DNA of 10,567 nucleotides from Cycloclasticus sp. (GCA_019090295.1 JAHRWG010000174.1:1-10567), one strand, 5' to 3'. Positions 1-8,735 are shown, counted from the first letter of the stretch. A program made the numbers and translations. The notes: generated by a model not told the origin, from the letters alone.

Positions 1-55
1 ACCGAGATCTACACCCTAGAGTTCGTCGGCAGCGTCAGATGTGTATAAGAGACAG
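1..55 (+). other. Illumina Nextera adapter contamination (P5 part, i5 index, Tn5 mosaic end)
   Basis: This is not genomic DNA. Bases 1-14 are the 3' part of the P5 flow-cell oligo. Bases 15-22 (CCTAGAGT) sit where the i5 index belongs and match the Nextera XT index I recall as S516. Bases 23-36 are the Nextera read-1 overhang, and 37-55 are the 19-bp Tn5 mosaic end AGATGTGTATAAGAGACAG. The segments are in exactly the order of a tagmentation library molecule, so chance or a natural Tn5 end can be excluded. The genome begins at 56. Any ORF that crosses this boundary is chimeric. Confidence 0.98.
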
Positions 56-400
56 CATATTAACAATACGGTCGACCCCGCCAACAATAAAGCCCTGCAC
101 AGACCGGTTGAACTCCGTAATGATAACGAATGAATTTTCATCATCCTCTAAAGGGGCCTCACCGATAGCCATCGATAGGTCCATGACCGGAATATCTTTG
201 CCGCGCAATTGCGCAACACCTCGTACAACAGGGTTGCCGCCAGGAATTTTAGTTAATTTTGGCCGCTGAATAACCTCTTGAATTTTAAATACATTGATAC
301 CAAATTTCTGATTGCCATTAAGTGTAAAGATAAGTAGTTCTAGCCTATTAGTACCCGCTAATTGGGTACGCTTATCTATATCTGTTAGTATTCCTGCCAT
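56..400 (-). CDS. cheV: Chemotaxis coupling protein CheV, N-terminal part only (cut by contig end)
   Basis: CheV links chemoreceptors to the kinase CheA. It has an N-terminal CheW-like domain and a C-terminal phospho-receiver domain and is normally about 300 residues. Only the first 115 residues are present, covering most of the CheW-like domain. Recognisable parts are the CheV-type start (MAGILTDIDKRTQLAG, then NRLELLIF), GINVFKIQEV, VVRGVAQLRGKDIPVMDLS and GGVDRIVN. The ATG at 400-398 is preceded by TGAGGT (minus strand, 408-413), a good ribosome binding site. The reading frame appears to run on to a stop at 35-37, but its last six residues (LSLIHI) are translated adapter, so the true remainder of CheW and the receiver domain lie off the contig. 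It is divergent from flgA, as in Pseudomonas, where cheR follows cheV. A CheW paralogue is the alternative, but the start sequence and context favour CheV. Confidence 0.9.
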
Positions 401-445
401 GTGTGCAACCTCAATAAGTTTTCTTGTTTACCCCATAAAGACACT

Positions 446-472
446 AATTCGGCATGGTTTATGCTAGATTTA
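446..472 (-). promoter_or_regulatory. Candidate sigma-28 (FliA) promoter for cheV
   Basis: On the minus strand, TAAATCTA (472-465), an 11-base spacer and GCCGAATT (453-446) resemble the FliA consensus TAAAGTTT-N11-GCCGATAA. The spacing is exact and each half matches at five of eight positions. Transcription would begin about 40 bases before the cheV ATG. Chemotaxis genes are typical late, FliA-dependent genes. The match is partial, so this is a candidate only. Confidence 0.4.
450..465 (+). promoter_or_regulatory. Candidate sigma-54 promoter for flgA
   Basis: CGGCATGGTTTATGCT has the invariant GG-N10-GC spacing of sigma-54 promoters (GG at 451-452, GC at 463-464). It keeps much of the consensus TGGCACG-N4-TTGCW: GGCA, G and TGCT agree. 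A start about 12 bases downstream would leave a leader of about 40 bases before flgA. Flagellar basal-body genes in polar flagellates are often driven by sigma-54 with FleQ/FlrC-type activators. It overlaps the opposing FliA-like site. GG-N10-GC is short enough to occur by chance. Confidence 0.4.
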
Positions 473-515
473 AAATGTGTTCTTTATGATTATGCTAAAG
501 CATAGACTATAAACT

Positions 516-1226
516 ATGAAACTGTTCCTAATAGGCATGTTTTTTTTAGCTTTACCTTTCCAGGCCTTACTCGCTAGCGAAAACCCTTATCAGGATCACC
601 CTGGTATAAAGAAACAAGCGCATGACTTTGTCATATCGAATTTAAAGCAAACAAGCAATCAATATAGCGTAAGCGTCAGTGACCTTGATTACCGTCTAAA
701 ACTCAATAGGTGCAGAGCCCCCCTATCTATAACCGCAACGAGAATGCCTTTAGTGCCTGGTAAGAACACCCTGAATATCCGATGTCCGACAGTGGCTACG
801 CCTTGGCGAGTATTTACCACTGTCAATATTCAATTATTTGATTACGCCCTTGTTGCAAAGAAGCCCCTCAAAAGAGGTCTATTGATTAAAGCTGAAGATG
901 TGGATTTACAACAAATAGAAGTAAAAAATAGCCACTTTTCATACTTGCTAGACAATGAAAGAGACCTGGTTATTAATCATGTTTTAAAGCGTAACCTTAA
1001 CCGAGGTGACCTTTTTAAGCGGCTGTACCTAAAAAAGCAAACCCTTATTAATAAAGGTGATAGAGTAACTATTCTTGTTAAAAGCCCTGGTTTCCAGATT
1101 AGCATGAAAGGCATTGCATTGAATGCGGGTGGCGCAGGTGAAAAGATTAAGCTTAAAAACATTAAAACTAAAAAAATCATTCAGGGTATTGTCGTTAATA
1201 AGCAAATGGTACATATTCAGCCATAA
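516..1226 (+). CDS. flgA: FlgA, periplasmic chaperone for flagellar P-ring assembly
   Basis: FlgA works in the periplasm, where it helps FlgI subunits assemble into the P ring around the flagellar rod. The product has 236 residues, the usual size. Residues 1-20 form a signal peptide (one Lys, a hydrophobic core, likely cut after LLA at 20). Cys66 and Cys90 could form a disulfide. The C-terminal half (from about 110) is the SAF/FlgA domain, with KPLKRGLLIKAEDVD and the family-typical end INKGDRVTILVKSPGFQISMKG followed by a G-rich turn. The ATG at 516 has no clear Shine-Dalgarno sequence. The next ATG (537) would remove the basic n-region of the signal peptide, so 516 is preferred. It lies divergent from cheV and 68 bases before flgM, the order seen in Pseudomonas. 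Confidence 0.94.
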   Translation: MKLFLIGMFFLALPFQALLASENPYQDHPGIKKQAHDFVISNLKQTSNQYSVSVSDLDYRLKLNRCRAPLSITATRMPLVPGKNTLNIRCPTVATPWRVFTTVNIQLFDYALVAKKPLKRGLLIKAEDVDLQQIEVKNSHFSYLLDNERDLVINHVLKRNLNRGDLFKRLYLKKQTLINKGDRVTILVKSPGFQISMKGIALNAGGAGEKIKLKNIKTKKIIQGIVVNKQMVHIQP

Positions 1227-1240
1227 GGCCCTAAAATAAA

Positions 1241-1267
1241 TCAAGAAAATACTGCAATGGCCGATAC
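1241..1267 (+). promoter_or_regulatory. Sigma-28 (FliA) promoter for flgM
   Basis: TCAAGAAA (1241-1248), 11 bases, then GCCGATAC (1260-1267) fits the FliA consensus. The -10 element matches GCCGATAA at seven of eight positions, and the -35 has the TCAAG form that I recall from Pseudomonas FliA promoters. It lies 27 bases before the flgM ATG, in the flgA-flgM gap. This would make flgM, encoding the FliA inhibitor, a FliA target itself, the feedback known from enterics and Pseudomonas. Confidence 0.75.
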
Positions 1268-1294
1268 ATTACAACACCTCTGCTAGGAAATACT

Positions 1295-1618
1295 ATGTCA
1301 ATAAATATTAAACGCAGCTCAAGCAAACCCAGCCCTCTCAGCACAGGCAAGTCCACCTCTGGCCAAAAGCCAAAAAAGGCGAGTGCTGCTAGTTCAAACA
1401 GTGGTTCATCAAAAACAACCTCTTCTGACAGCTTAGAGCTAACTGGCGAAGGGACACAGCTCCAGCAAATTGAGCAATCCCTCAGTGAGATACCTATTAT
1501 AGATTCAAAGCGTGTTGAATCAGTTAGTCAGTCTATAGAAAACGGGCAATACACCATTGATAATGAAAAAATAGCTGATCGAATTATTAAAAATGAACGT
1601 GACCTTAAAGGGTCTTAA
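1295..1618 (+). CDS. flgM: FlgM, anti-sigma-28 factor
   Basis: FlgM binds and inhibits the flagellar sigma factor FliA until the hook-basal body is complete, then is exported through the flagellar type III apparatus, releasing FliA. The product has 107 residues. Residues 1-55 are rich in Ser, Lys and Thr and probably disordered, as expected for an exported substrate. From about 60 to 105 is the FlgM domain that wraps sigma-28, with the typical IDSKRVESVSQSIENGQYTID and KIADRIIKNERDL helices. AGGA at 1285-1288 is a suitable ribosome binding site for the ATG at 1295. flgN follows after 15 bases, and the FliA promoter just upstream fits its role. Confidence 0.94.
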   Translation: MSINIKRSSSKPSPLSTGKSTSGQKPKKASAASSNSGSSKTTSSDSLELTGEGTQLQQIEQSLSEIPIIDSKRVESVSQSIENGQYTIDNEKIADRIIKNERDLKGS

Positions 1619-1633
1619 CTTCGGGTTCCAACC

Positions 1634-2119
1634 ATGAATGATTTAAACCACTTAACTCAACTTTTAGAAACCCTTGAGAATACGTCTACCCTGCTTAACG
1701 AAGCACTTAAGCAGGAAACGGTCATATTAAACGCAAGCAATAGCGAGGCACTCATCACCGTTTCCAGCCAAAAGAAAAGCTTGGTTTCTCAACTTGAAAA
1801 GCAAACAAAGGTACTTCATATATTCCTTGTCAAAAAAGACGTAAAAGAAGGTTTGTATGGCTTAGAGAGTCTACTTAATAGCATTAAGACGAAAGAGCCA
1901 GAATTAGTCGTCCACCAACTTTGGACCAGTATTCAAATACTCATTAACAATAATAAAGAGCTGAACTATAGTAATGGCTCTATCATTGAATTGAATAAAC
2001 GCTACACACAACGCGCCATTGATGTTCTTCAAGGAAAATCTGGGCTTAGCCATCATACTTATGGCGCAGACGGCCTGTCGACAACGTCCCCGCTTTCTAG
2101 GAATATCAATACTGCCTAA
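1634..2119 (+). CDS. flgN: FlgN, flagellar export chaperone for hook-filament junction proteins
   Basis: FlgN is a cytoplasmic chaperone that keeps FlgK and FlgL unfolded and delivers them to the flagellar export gate. The product has 161 residues, normal for the family. It is mostly helical with Leu-rich heptad-like stretches: LTQLLETLENTSTLLNEALKQE near the N-terminus, LITVSSQKKSLVSQLEKQTKVL at about 39-60, and NNNKELNYSNGSIIELNKRY at about 109-128, the FlgN-type segment. The sequence is poorly conserved, so the assignment rests as much on position, directly after flgM and before a PilZ gene, as on similarity. There is no clear Shine-Dalgarno sequence before the ATG, so translation may be coupled to flgM, which ends 15 bases earlier. 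Confidence 0.88.
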   Translation: MNDLNHLTQLLETLENTSTLLNEALKQETVILNASNSEALITVSSQKKSLVSQLEKQTKVLHIFLVKKDVKEGLYGLESLLNSIKTKEPELVVHQLWTSIQILINNNKELNYSNGSIIELNKRYTQRAIDVLQGKSGLSHHTYGADGLSTTSPLSRNINTA

Positions 2120-2122
2120 TCG

Positions 2123-2860
2123 ATGAGCATTCTTAATCAGATAAAAAAAGCACTCTCCACTGATGATATTAAATCGGCAGTTAACTCAGACAACCCTAAC
2201 TTTATAACTCAGGTTAGCCAAGTTAAGCGCATGCTTAACTTAGTGGTAGAGGCTCGTGTTCAGGTATCCATTTTATTTGACGATGAGTCCGAATACACCA
2301 GCCGTATACTATCTGCTACAAACAACTGCATTATCCTCGATCTATTTAACACGCGAGAGGCGCACAATAAGGTCCTACCTGACTTAGCGTTACAAGTACA
2401 TGCAAAATATAAAGCAGTCCCCTTTAATTTTAGTGTTACAGCAATAAAAATCCAGCCTAATGGGTACCACTGTTCCTTCCCAGACAAAATTTATCATCCA
2501 CAAAAAAGGTCGTTTTTTCGTATTTCGTTAGATAATTTTGAGAAATATAAATTCTCTGGGTCCGTTCAGTATTCCGAGAATACACTCACTGGTTTTATTC
2601 TTGACATAAGTTACGGTGGTCTTTCCCTAGCTATTCACTCTAATATTTATATTAAAAAAGGTGATCTATTATCTCCCTGCCGCTTAGAGTTGAAAAATGG
2701 GCATTTAATCCACCTAGACCTAATTGCATGCTCTGTAAAGAGTATTCCGCAAAATGGCTATACAAGAGTGGGTTGTGAGTTTCTTAACTTATCCCCTAAA
2801 GAAAACAAAAACATCCGAATGTTTATTACTGAATACCAACGACAAAGTGCAAAAAAATAA
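2123..2860 (+). CDS. flgZ: YcgR/FlgZ-type PilZ protein, c-di-GMP-dependent flagellar brake
   Basis: Proteins of this family bind cyclic di-GMP and act on the flagellar motor to slow or bias swimming. The 245-residue product has the two-domain layout of YcgR. An N-terminal YcgR-like beta domain spans about 30-118. The C-terminal PilZ domain starts near 125 and carries both c-di-GMP-binding motifs intact: RSFFR (129-133, the RxxxR motif) and DISYGG (161-166, the D/NxSxxG motif). Ligand binding is therefore expected. The ATG lies three bases after the flgN stop with no well-placed ribosome binding site, which suggests translational coupling at the end of the flgMN transcript. In Pseudomonas the same position after flgN is held by flgZ. 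The symbol is given by context; ycgR would be equally fair. Confidence 0.88.
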   Translation: MSILNQIKKALSTDDIKSAVNSDNPNFITQVSQVKRMLNLVVEARVQVSILFDDESEYTSRILSATNNCIILDLFNTREAHNKVLPDLALQVHAKYKAVPFNFSVTAIKIQPNGYHCSFPDKIYHPQKRSFFRISLDNFEKYKFSGSVQYSENTLTGFILDISYGGLSLAIHSNIYIKKGDLLSPCRLELKNGHLIHLDLIACSVKSIPQNGYTRVGCEFLNLSPKENKNIRMFITEYQRQSAKK

Positions 2861-3015
2861 TCCGAATAATTACGCGCTAGTCACGATACCTACTATTATC
2901 GGTTAATGTGTTTTATTGATTCAAACTATTCCGGCAATGACTCATTGGTGCTATCATTCTCCCTGTAAGAAACAGAGTCTAAGAAACAGTTTAATTATTC
3001 TTTAATTAGGTTAGC
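2861..3015. other. Non-coding gap between flgZ and tRNA-Arg
   Basis: No ORF and no convincing terminator for the flagellar transcript were seen. The only clear structure is a tandem pair of TAAGAAACAG, listed separately. A promoter for the tRNA must lie here, but no -35/-10 pair with good spacing stands out. Confidence 0.6.
2966..2989 (+). repeat. Short direct repeat TAAGAAACAG x2
   Basis: The 10-base word TAAGAAACAG occurs at 2966-2975 and again at 2980-2989, separated by AGTC, giving a 14-base period. It lies 27 bases before the tRNA. It may be a binding site or chance in AT-rich DNA. Confidence 0.6.
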
Positions 3016-3092
3016 GCCTCGGTAGCTCAGCTGGATAGAGCGCACCCCTCCTAAGGGTGAAGTCGCAGGTTCGAATCCCGCTCGGGGCACCA
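3016..3092 (+). tRNA. tRNA-Arg (anticodon CCU)
   Basis: This 77-base tRNA decodes AGG arginine codons. The acceptor stem GCCTCGG/TCGGGGC pairs with two G-U wobbles, followed by discriminator A and an encoded CCA (3090-3092). The D stem is GCTC/GAGC with A20 in the loop, an arginine identity base. The anticodon stem CACCC/GGGTG holds the loop CTCCTAA, anticodon CCT. The T loop is TTCGAAT. One oddity is the T stem, GCAGG/CCCGC, which has an A-C mismatch at its middle pair (3067 with 3079) where a normal gene would have A-T or G-C. Confidence 0.96.
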
Positions 3093-3132
3093 ACTTTAAT
3101 ATTGAATAATATGACGTATAACTAAGCGTGTT

Positions 3133-3161
3133 TTCAAAAACTTAACTACACTAACTATAAT
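3133..3161 (+). promoter_or_regulatory. Sigma-70-type promoter for the sucAB-lpdA operon
   Basis: TTCAAA (3133-3138), 17 bases, then a perfect TATAAT (3156-3161). The -35 agrees with TTGACA at four of six positions. Transcription would start near 3168, about 23 bases before the sucA ATG. It lies between the tRNA and sucA, so the operon need not depend on read-through from the tRNA. Confidence 0.6.
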
Positions 3162-3190
3162 ATCATTTCAAATTTGATGGAAAATATTTG

Positions 3191-6010
3191 ATGAACAACT
3201 TACTTCAGTTATTTAAAAGTACCTCAGCTTTAAATGGAGCTAATGCAAACTTTGTTGAAGACTTGTATGAACAATACCTCAACGACCCTGAATCTGTTAA
3301 TGAACAATGGCAGCAAGAATTTTCAGCTATCCGTGCTGGTGCCGAAACAATTGACATTGCACATTCTTCAATAAGAAAGCACTTTGCCGATTTAGCTAAG
3401 TCACCAACAGGCATGCGTGTCATGCAAGGTGGAAACTCTTCCGAGCAATTAGCCAAACAAGCCGCTGTTCTTAGGTTAGTAAACGCCTACCGCGTCAACG
3501 GTCATAAACAGGCTCGAGTTAACCCTTTAGACGGTGCTAATCAGGAACTGACCGCTGAACTAGACATTGCCTACCATGGTCTAAGTGAGCTTGATTTAAA
3601 CACCCAGTTTGACACGGGAACATTGCATAACACACCAGAGCAACTAGCTCTAAAAGACATATTACCTATTCTTAAAGAGACCTACTGCAGCAGCATCGGT
3701 ATTGAGTACATGCATATCAGTGATAATGACATGCGCTCTTGGGTACGCCGCCGTATGGAAGGTCCACGAGGCCACTTAAACTTAGAGCCCACCCAAAAAA
3801 AATGGTTACTTAAACTATTAACCGCTGCAGAAGGCATAGAAAACTATTTACATAGAACCTATGTTGGACAAAAACGTTTTTCTTTAGAAGGTGGTGAAAG
3901 TCTCATTCCTATGTTGGATGAAATGCTGCAACGCTTTGGAGAACATGGTGTTAAAGAAACCGTTATTGGTATGGCGCATCGTGGAAGGTTAAATGTATTA
4001 GTTAATATTTTTGGCAAAAACCCTGCTATTTTATTTGAGGAGTTTGAAGGAAAACGGTCTGCCTCCCCTGCCACCAATGGCTCTGGTGACGTTAAATATC
4101 ATATGGGGTTCTCATCAGACATCGCAACTCCAGATGGTGAAATGCACCTTGCTTTAGGCTTTAACCCTTCGCATTTAGAAATCATTAACCCTGTTATCGA
4201 AGGGTCTGTGCGTGCGCGGCAAGATAGACGCGGTGAAACGGGTTCTGATGAAGTGGTTGCTATACAGATTCATGGCGACTCTGCCTTTTCTGGGCAAGGC
4301 GTGGTTATGGAAACCTTGCAGATGTCACAAACTCGTGCTTATGGCACCGGTGGAACCATCCACATTGTTATTAACAACCAAGTTGGCTTTACCACTAGCA
4401 ACCCTGCCGATACACGTTCTACCTTATATTGTACCGATATTGCAAAAATGCTAGAAACACCTATTTTGCATGTTAATGGTGATGACCCTGAGGCTGTCCT
4501 TTTTGCATCTCAATTGGTGGTTGATTTTCGCAAAGAGTTTAAACAAGATATCGTGTTAGACATGGTTTGTTACCGACGCCGTGGCCATAATGAAGCTGAT
4601 GAGCCTGCCGTCACGCAGCCTATCATGTATCAAACTATTCGAGCATTACCAACAACCCGAAAGCTTTATGCCGAACAGCTCATTCAAGAGAATGTTCTTA
4701 CGAGCAATGAGCCTAGTGACATGGAAGCTGAATACCGTTCATCCCTTGAAAAAGGAGAGATTGTTTCTCGCCCTATTCTAGAACATAAAACCAACCCATT
4801 TGTTGCTAAATGGGACAGTTATTTAGGTTCCGAGTGGGATGACCCTTGTGACACTGCCGTTAGCACTAAACAGTTCCATAAAGTATCTGAGCTTATGCTC
4901 ACACTGCCACCGGAATTTTCTGTTCAAGCACGTGTAGAAAAAGTTCTAGAAAGTAGAAAGAAGATGTCTGTAGGTGCGCAACCCATCGATTGGGGCTATG
5001 CTGAAAACATGGCTTATGGCACGTTGCTGGTTGAGGGAAGGGATATACGAATGACTGGGCAAGATGTTGGCCGAGGCACCTTTTTTCATCGCCATGCTGT
5101 TCTTCATAATACCCAAAATGGTGAAACCTACACGCCCCTTAAGAACCTGTTACTTGAGCAAGGTTCCTTCTCTATCTATGATTCGTTCTTATCAGAAGAG
5201 GCTGTTTTAGGCTTTGAATATGGTTATTCAACCACCGAGCCAGATGATTTAGTTATTTGGGAAGCCCAATTTGGTGACTTCGCCAATGGCGCTCAAGTGG
5301 TTATGGATCAATTTATCAGTTCTGGTGAAACCAAATGGGGCCGTTTATGTGGTTTAGTCATGCTGTTACCGCATGGTTATGAAGGCCAAGGCCCTGAACA
5401 TTCATCAGCCCGACTGGAACGCTACCTACAATTGTGCGCTGAGCATAATATGCAGGTCTGTGTTCCATCAACTCCAGCGCAAATATTCCATTTATTGAGA
5501 CGTCAAGCGGTCAGTAAGTTCCACAAGCCTCTTGTCATTATGAGCCCTAAAAGCTTATTACGGCATAAAATGGCTATCTCCACACTCGAGGAGTTAACAG
5601 AAGGAGCTTTCCAACCGCTCATCCAGGAAGTTGATGATATTGACCCTAAAAAGGTGACCCGCGTTGTTGTCTGCTCAGGAAAAATATATTACGACTTACT
5701 TGAACAACGCCGTGCAAATAAACTTGATCACGTGGCTATTCTACGGGCAGAGCAGTTATACCCTTTCCCTATAGATCAGTTACACGCCTCTTTTGATAAC
5801 TACCCTCAATTGAAGCAGTTTGTTTGGTGTCAAGAAGAACCAAAAAACCAAGGCGCTTGGTATCAAATTAGACATCGCTTTTTCGATTTATTAAGCAAAA
5901 ACTTAGAGCTTAAATATGCAGGTCGCCCCATGTCAGCATCTCCGGCTGTTGGCCAATTTAGCCTGCACGTAGAACAACAACAAAAGCTTATTCACGAAGC
6001 ACTTTACTAA
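3191..6010 (+). CDS. sucA: 2-oxoglutarate dehydrogenase E1 component
   Basis: SucA is the thiamine-diphosphate-dependent E1 subunit of the 2-oxoglutarate dehydrogenase complex. It decarboxylates 2-oxoglutarate and passes the succinyl group to the lipoyl arm of SucB in the cytoplasmic TCA cycle. The product has 939 residues, full length. Visible parts are the N-terminal segment FVEDLYEQYLNDPESVNEQW, typical of E1o; GMAHRGRLNVL with His263; the cofactor/Mg site GDSAF (Asp363) and NN (395-396), with the spacing seen in E. coli SucA; RRRGHNEADEP; a transketolase-like region with GQDVGRGTFFHRHAV and EAQFGDFANGAQV; and the end RPMSASPAVGQFSLHVEQQ. An in-frame TTG (3188) directly precedes the ATG at 3191. 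The ATG is preferred, with GGA at 3179-3181 as a weak ribosome binding site. sucB follows after 25 bases. Confidence 0.98.
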   Translation: MNNLLQLFKSTSALNGANANFVEDLYEQYLNDPESVNEQWQQEFSAIRAGAETIDIAHSSIRKHFADLAKSPTGMRVMQGGNSSEQLAKQAAVLRLVNAYRVNGHKQARVNPLDGANQELTAELDIAYHGLSELDLNTQFDTGTLHNTPEQLALKDILPILKETYCSSIGIEYMHISDNDMRSWVRRRMEGPRGHLNLEPTQKKWLLKLLTAAEGIENYLHRTYVGQKRFSLEGGESLIPMLDEMLQRFGEHGVKETVIGMAHRGRLNVLVNIFGKNPAILFEEFEGKRSASPATNGSGDVKYHMGFSSDIATPDGEMHLALGFNPSHLEIINPVIEGSVRARQDRRGETGSDEVVAIQIHGDSAFSGQGVVMETLQMSQTRAYGTGGTIHIVINNQVGFTTSNPADTRSTLYCTDIAKMLETPILHVNGDDPEAVLFASQLVVDFRKEFKQDIVLDMVCYRRRGHNEADEPAVTQPIMYQTIRALPTTRKLYAEQLIQENVLTSNEPSDMEAEYRSSLEKGEIVSRPILEHKTNPFVAKWDSYLGSEWDDPCDTAVSTKQFHKVSELMLTLPPEFSVQARVEKVLESRKKMSVGAQPIDWGYAENMAYGTLLVEGRDIRMTGQDVGRGTFFHRHAVLHNTQNGETYTPLKNLLLEQGSFSIYDSFLSEEAVLGFEYGYSTTEPDDLVIWEAQFGDFANGAQVVMDQFISSGETKWGRLCGLVMLLPHGYEGQGPEHSSARLERYLQLCAEHNMQVCVPSTPAQIFHLLRRQAVSKFHKPLVIMSPKSLLRHKMAISTLEELTEGAFQPLIQEVDDIDPKKVTRVVVCSGKIYYDLLEQRRANKLDHVAILRAEQLYPFPIDQLHASFDNYPQLKQFVWCQEEPKNQGAWYQIRHRFFDLLSKNLELKYAGRPMSASPAVGQFSLHVEQQQKLIHEALY

Positions 6011-6035
6011 AATAGACTTTACAAAGGACTAAACC

Positions 6036-7280
6036 ATGAGCATTGAAGTCGTAGTACCCACTCTCCCAGAATCTGTTGCAGATGCAACCTTAGTAACATG
6101 GCATAAACAAGCCGGTGATACCATTTTAAAAGATGATAACCTTGTTGATTTAGAAACAGACAAGGTCGTTTTAGAAGTGCCCGCTTTAGAAAATGGTGTT
6201 CTTGCCGAAATCATTCAGCCTGAAGGCTCTATTGTACTAAGCGGTCAAGTAATTGGACGGATTGAATCTGGCACAGGCGCTAGCGCAAACATCACCGCCA
6301 CGGCTGTTGCAGATCCTAGCCCAACCGCTGCACCCGCGGATCAATCGGCTGCCTCTTCTGAAGCTTTAAGCCCTGCCGTTAGAAAACTGGTATCAGAGCA
6401 TGGTCTAGACACCAACTTAATAACCGCTACTGGTAAAGGCGGCAGAATTACCAAAACAGACGTACTGACCTTCATCAAAAATCAGTCATCAACGCCTGTT
6501 AGTACAAATAACGCCGCACCCGTACCTGCACCTGCAATGGCTGCCAAGGCTGAACAAATGCCTACGTTACCCTCTAGCGATAGAGCAGAACAACGTGTAC
6601 CCATGACTCGGTTACGGGCCAAAGTTGCTGAACGCTTACTACAAGCACAACAAAACACAGCCATGCTAACAACCTTTAACGAGGTTAATATGCAGCCCAT
6701 CATGGATATTCGTAGCAAATACAAAGACACGTTTATAAAAGTACATGAAAGCAAGTTAGGTTTTATGTCCTTTTTTGTAAAAGCAGCCGTAGAAGCGTTA
6801 AAACTTTACCCAGCCGTCAACGCCTCTGTTGATGAGCAAGATATTATCTATCACGGCTACTATGATATTGGCATCGCTGTCTCATCACCTCGCGGCCTGG
6901 TTGTCCCTGTACTAAGAGATGCCGACCTTAAAAACTTTGCAGACATTGAAAAAGGCATCACTGAATTTGGCAGTAAAGCGAAAGATGGAAAGCTTAGCTA
7001 TGAAGACCTCTCTGGTGGCACGTTCACCATTACCAATGGTGGTATTTTTGGTTCAATGTTATCGACACCTATCCTAAATCCTCCTCAGAGTGCTATTTTG
7101 GGTATGCACGCTATCAATCAAAGAGTAATGGTAGAAAATGGTGAAATGGTTATTCGCCCAATGATGTATTTAGCACTGTCTTATGACCACAGAATCATCG
7201 ATGGTAAAGAGGCTGTTTCTTTCTTAGTCACCATTAAGGACTTCCTTGAAGACCCATCAAGACTACTTTTAAACGTCTAA
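6036..7280 (+). CDS. sucB: Dihydrolipoyllysine-residue succinyltransferase (E2 of 2-oxoglutarate dehydrogenase)
   Basis: SucB forms the core of the complex. It takes the succinyl group from E1 on a swinging lipoyl arm and transfers it to CoA. The 414-residue product has one lipoyl domain (about 1-77) with the modified lysine in ETDKVVLEV (Lys43), an Ala/Pro/Ser/Thr-rich linker, the E1/E3-binding domain (about 110-148: [15 protein letters not shown] to [14 protein letters not shown]), a second flexible linker, and the catalytic domain from about 188. The catalytic domain has the active-site motif DHRIIDG (His385, Asp389) and the typical [19 protein letters not shown] segment. The start is well set by AAAGGA (6023-6028), seven bases before the ATG. 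It lies between sucA and lpdA with short gaps, so one transcript is likely. All key residues are present. Confidence 0.98.
   Translation: MSIEVVVPTLPESVADATLVTWHKQAGDTILKDDNLVDLETDKVVLEVPALENGVLAEIIQPEGSIVLSGQVIGRIESGTGASANITATAVADPSPTAAPADQSAASSEALSPAVRKLVSEHGLDTNLITATGKGGRITKTDVLTFIKNQSSTPVSTNNAAPVPAPAMAAKAEQMPTLPSSDRAEQRVPMTRLRAKVAERLLQAQQNTAMLTTFNEVNMQPIMDIRSKYKDTFIKVHESKLGFMSFFVKAAVEALKLYPAVNASVDEQDIIYHGYYDIGIAVSSPRGLVVPVLRDADLKNFADIEKGITEFGSKAKDGKLSYEDLSGGTFTITNGGIFGSMLSTPILNPPQSAILGMHAINQRVMVENGEMVIRPMMYLALSYDHRIIDGKEAVSFLVTIKDFLEDPSRLLLNV

Positions 7281-8735
<1,455 letters not shown>

Noticed and set aside
1..55. Tn5 or IS50 transposon end
   Set aside because: The mosaic end is flanked by P5, index and read-1 overhang sequence, so it is a library adapter, not a natural insertion.
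39..269. 76-residue plus-strand ORF at the left end as a gene
   Set aside because: Its start codon and first residues (MCIRDS) are adapter sequence and the rest is antisense to cheV.
977..1244. Minus-strand ORFs inside flgA (67 and 71 residues)
   Set aside because: They are antisense to a well-supported gene, have no recognisable domain and no ribosome binding site of note.
3188..3190. TTG as the sucA start codon
   Set aside because: The next codon is ATG, which gives the usual sucA N-terminus; the TTG adds only one residue.
3093..3190. Terminator after tRNA-Arg
   Set aside because: GTTTT-C-AAAAAC (about 3130-3141) is a very small AT-rich fold that overlaps the sucA promoter and lacks a following T run.
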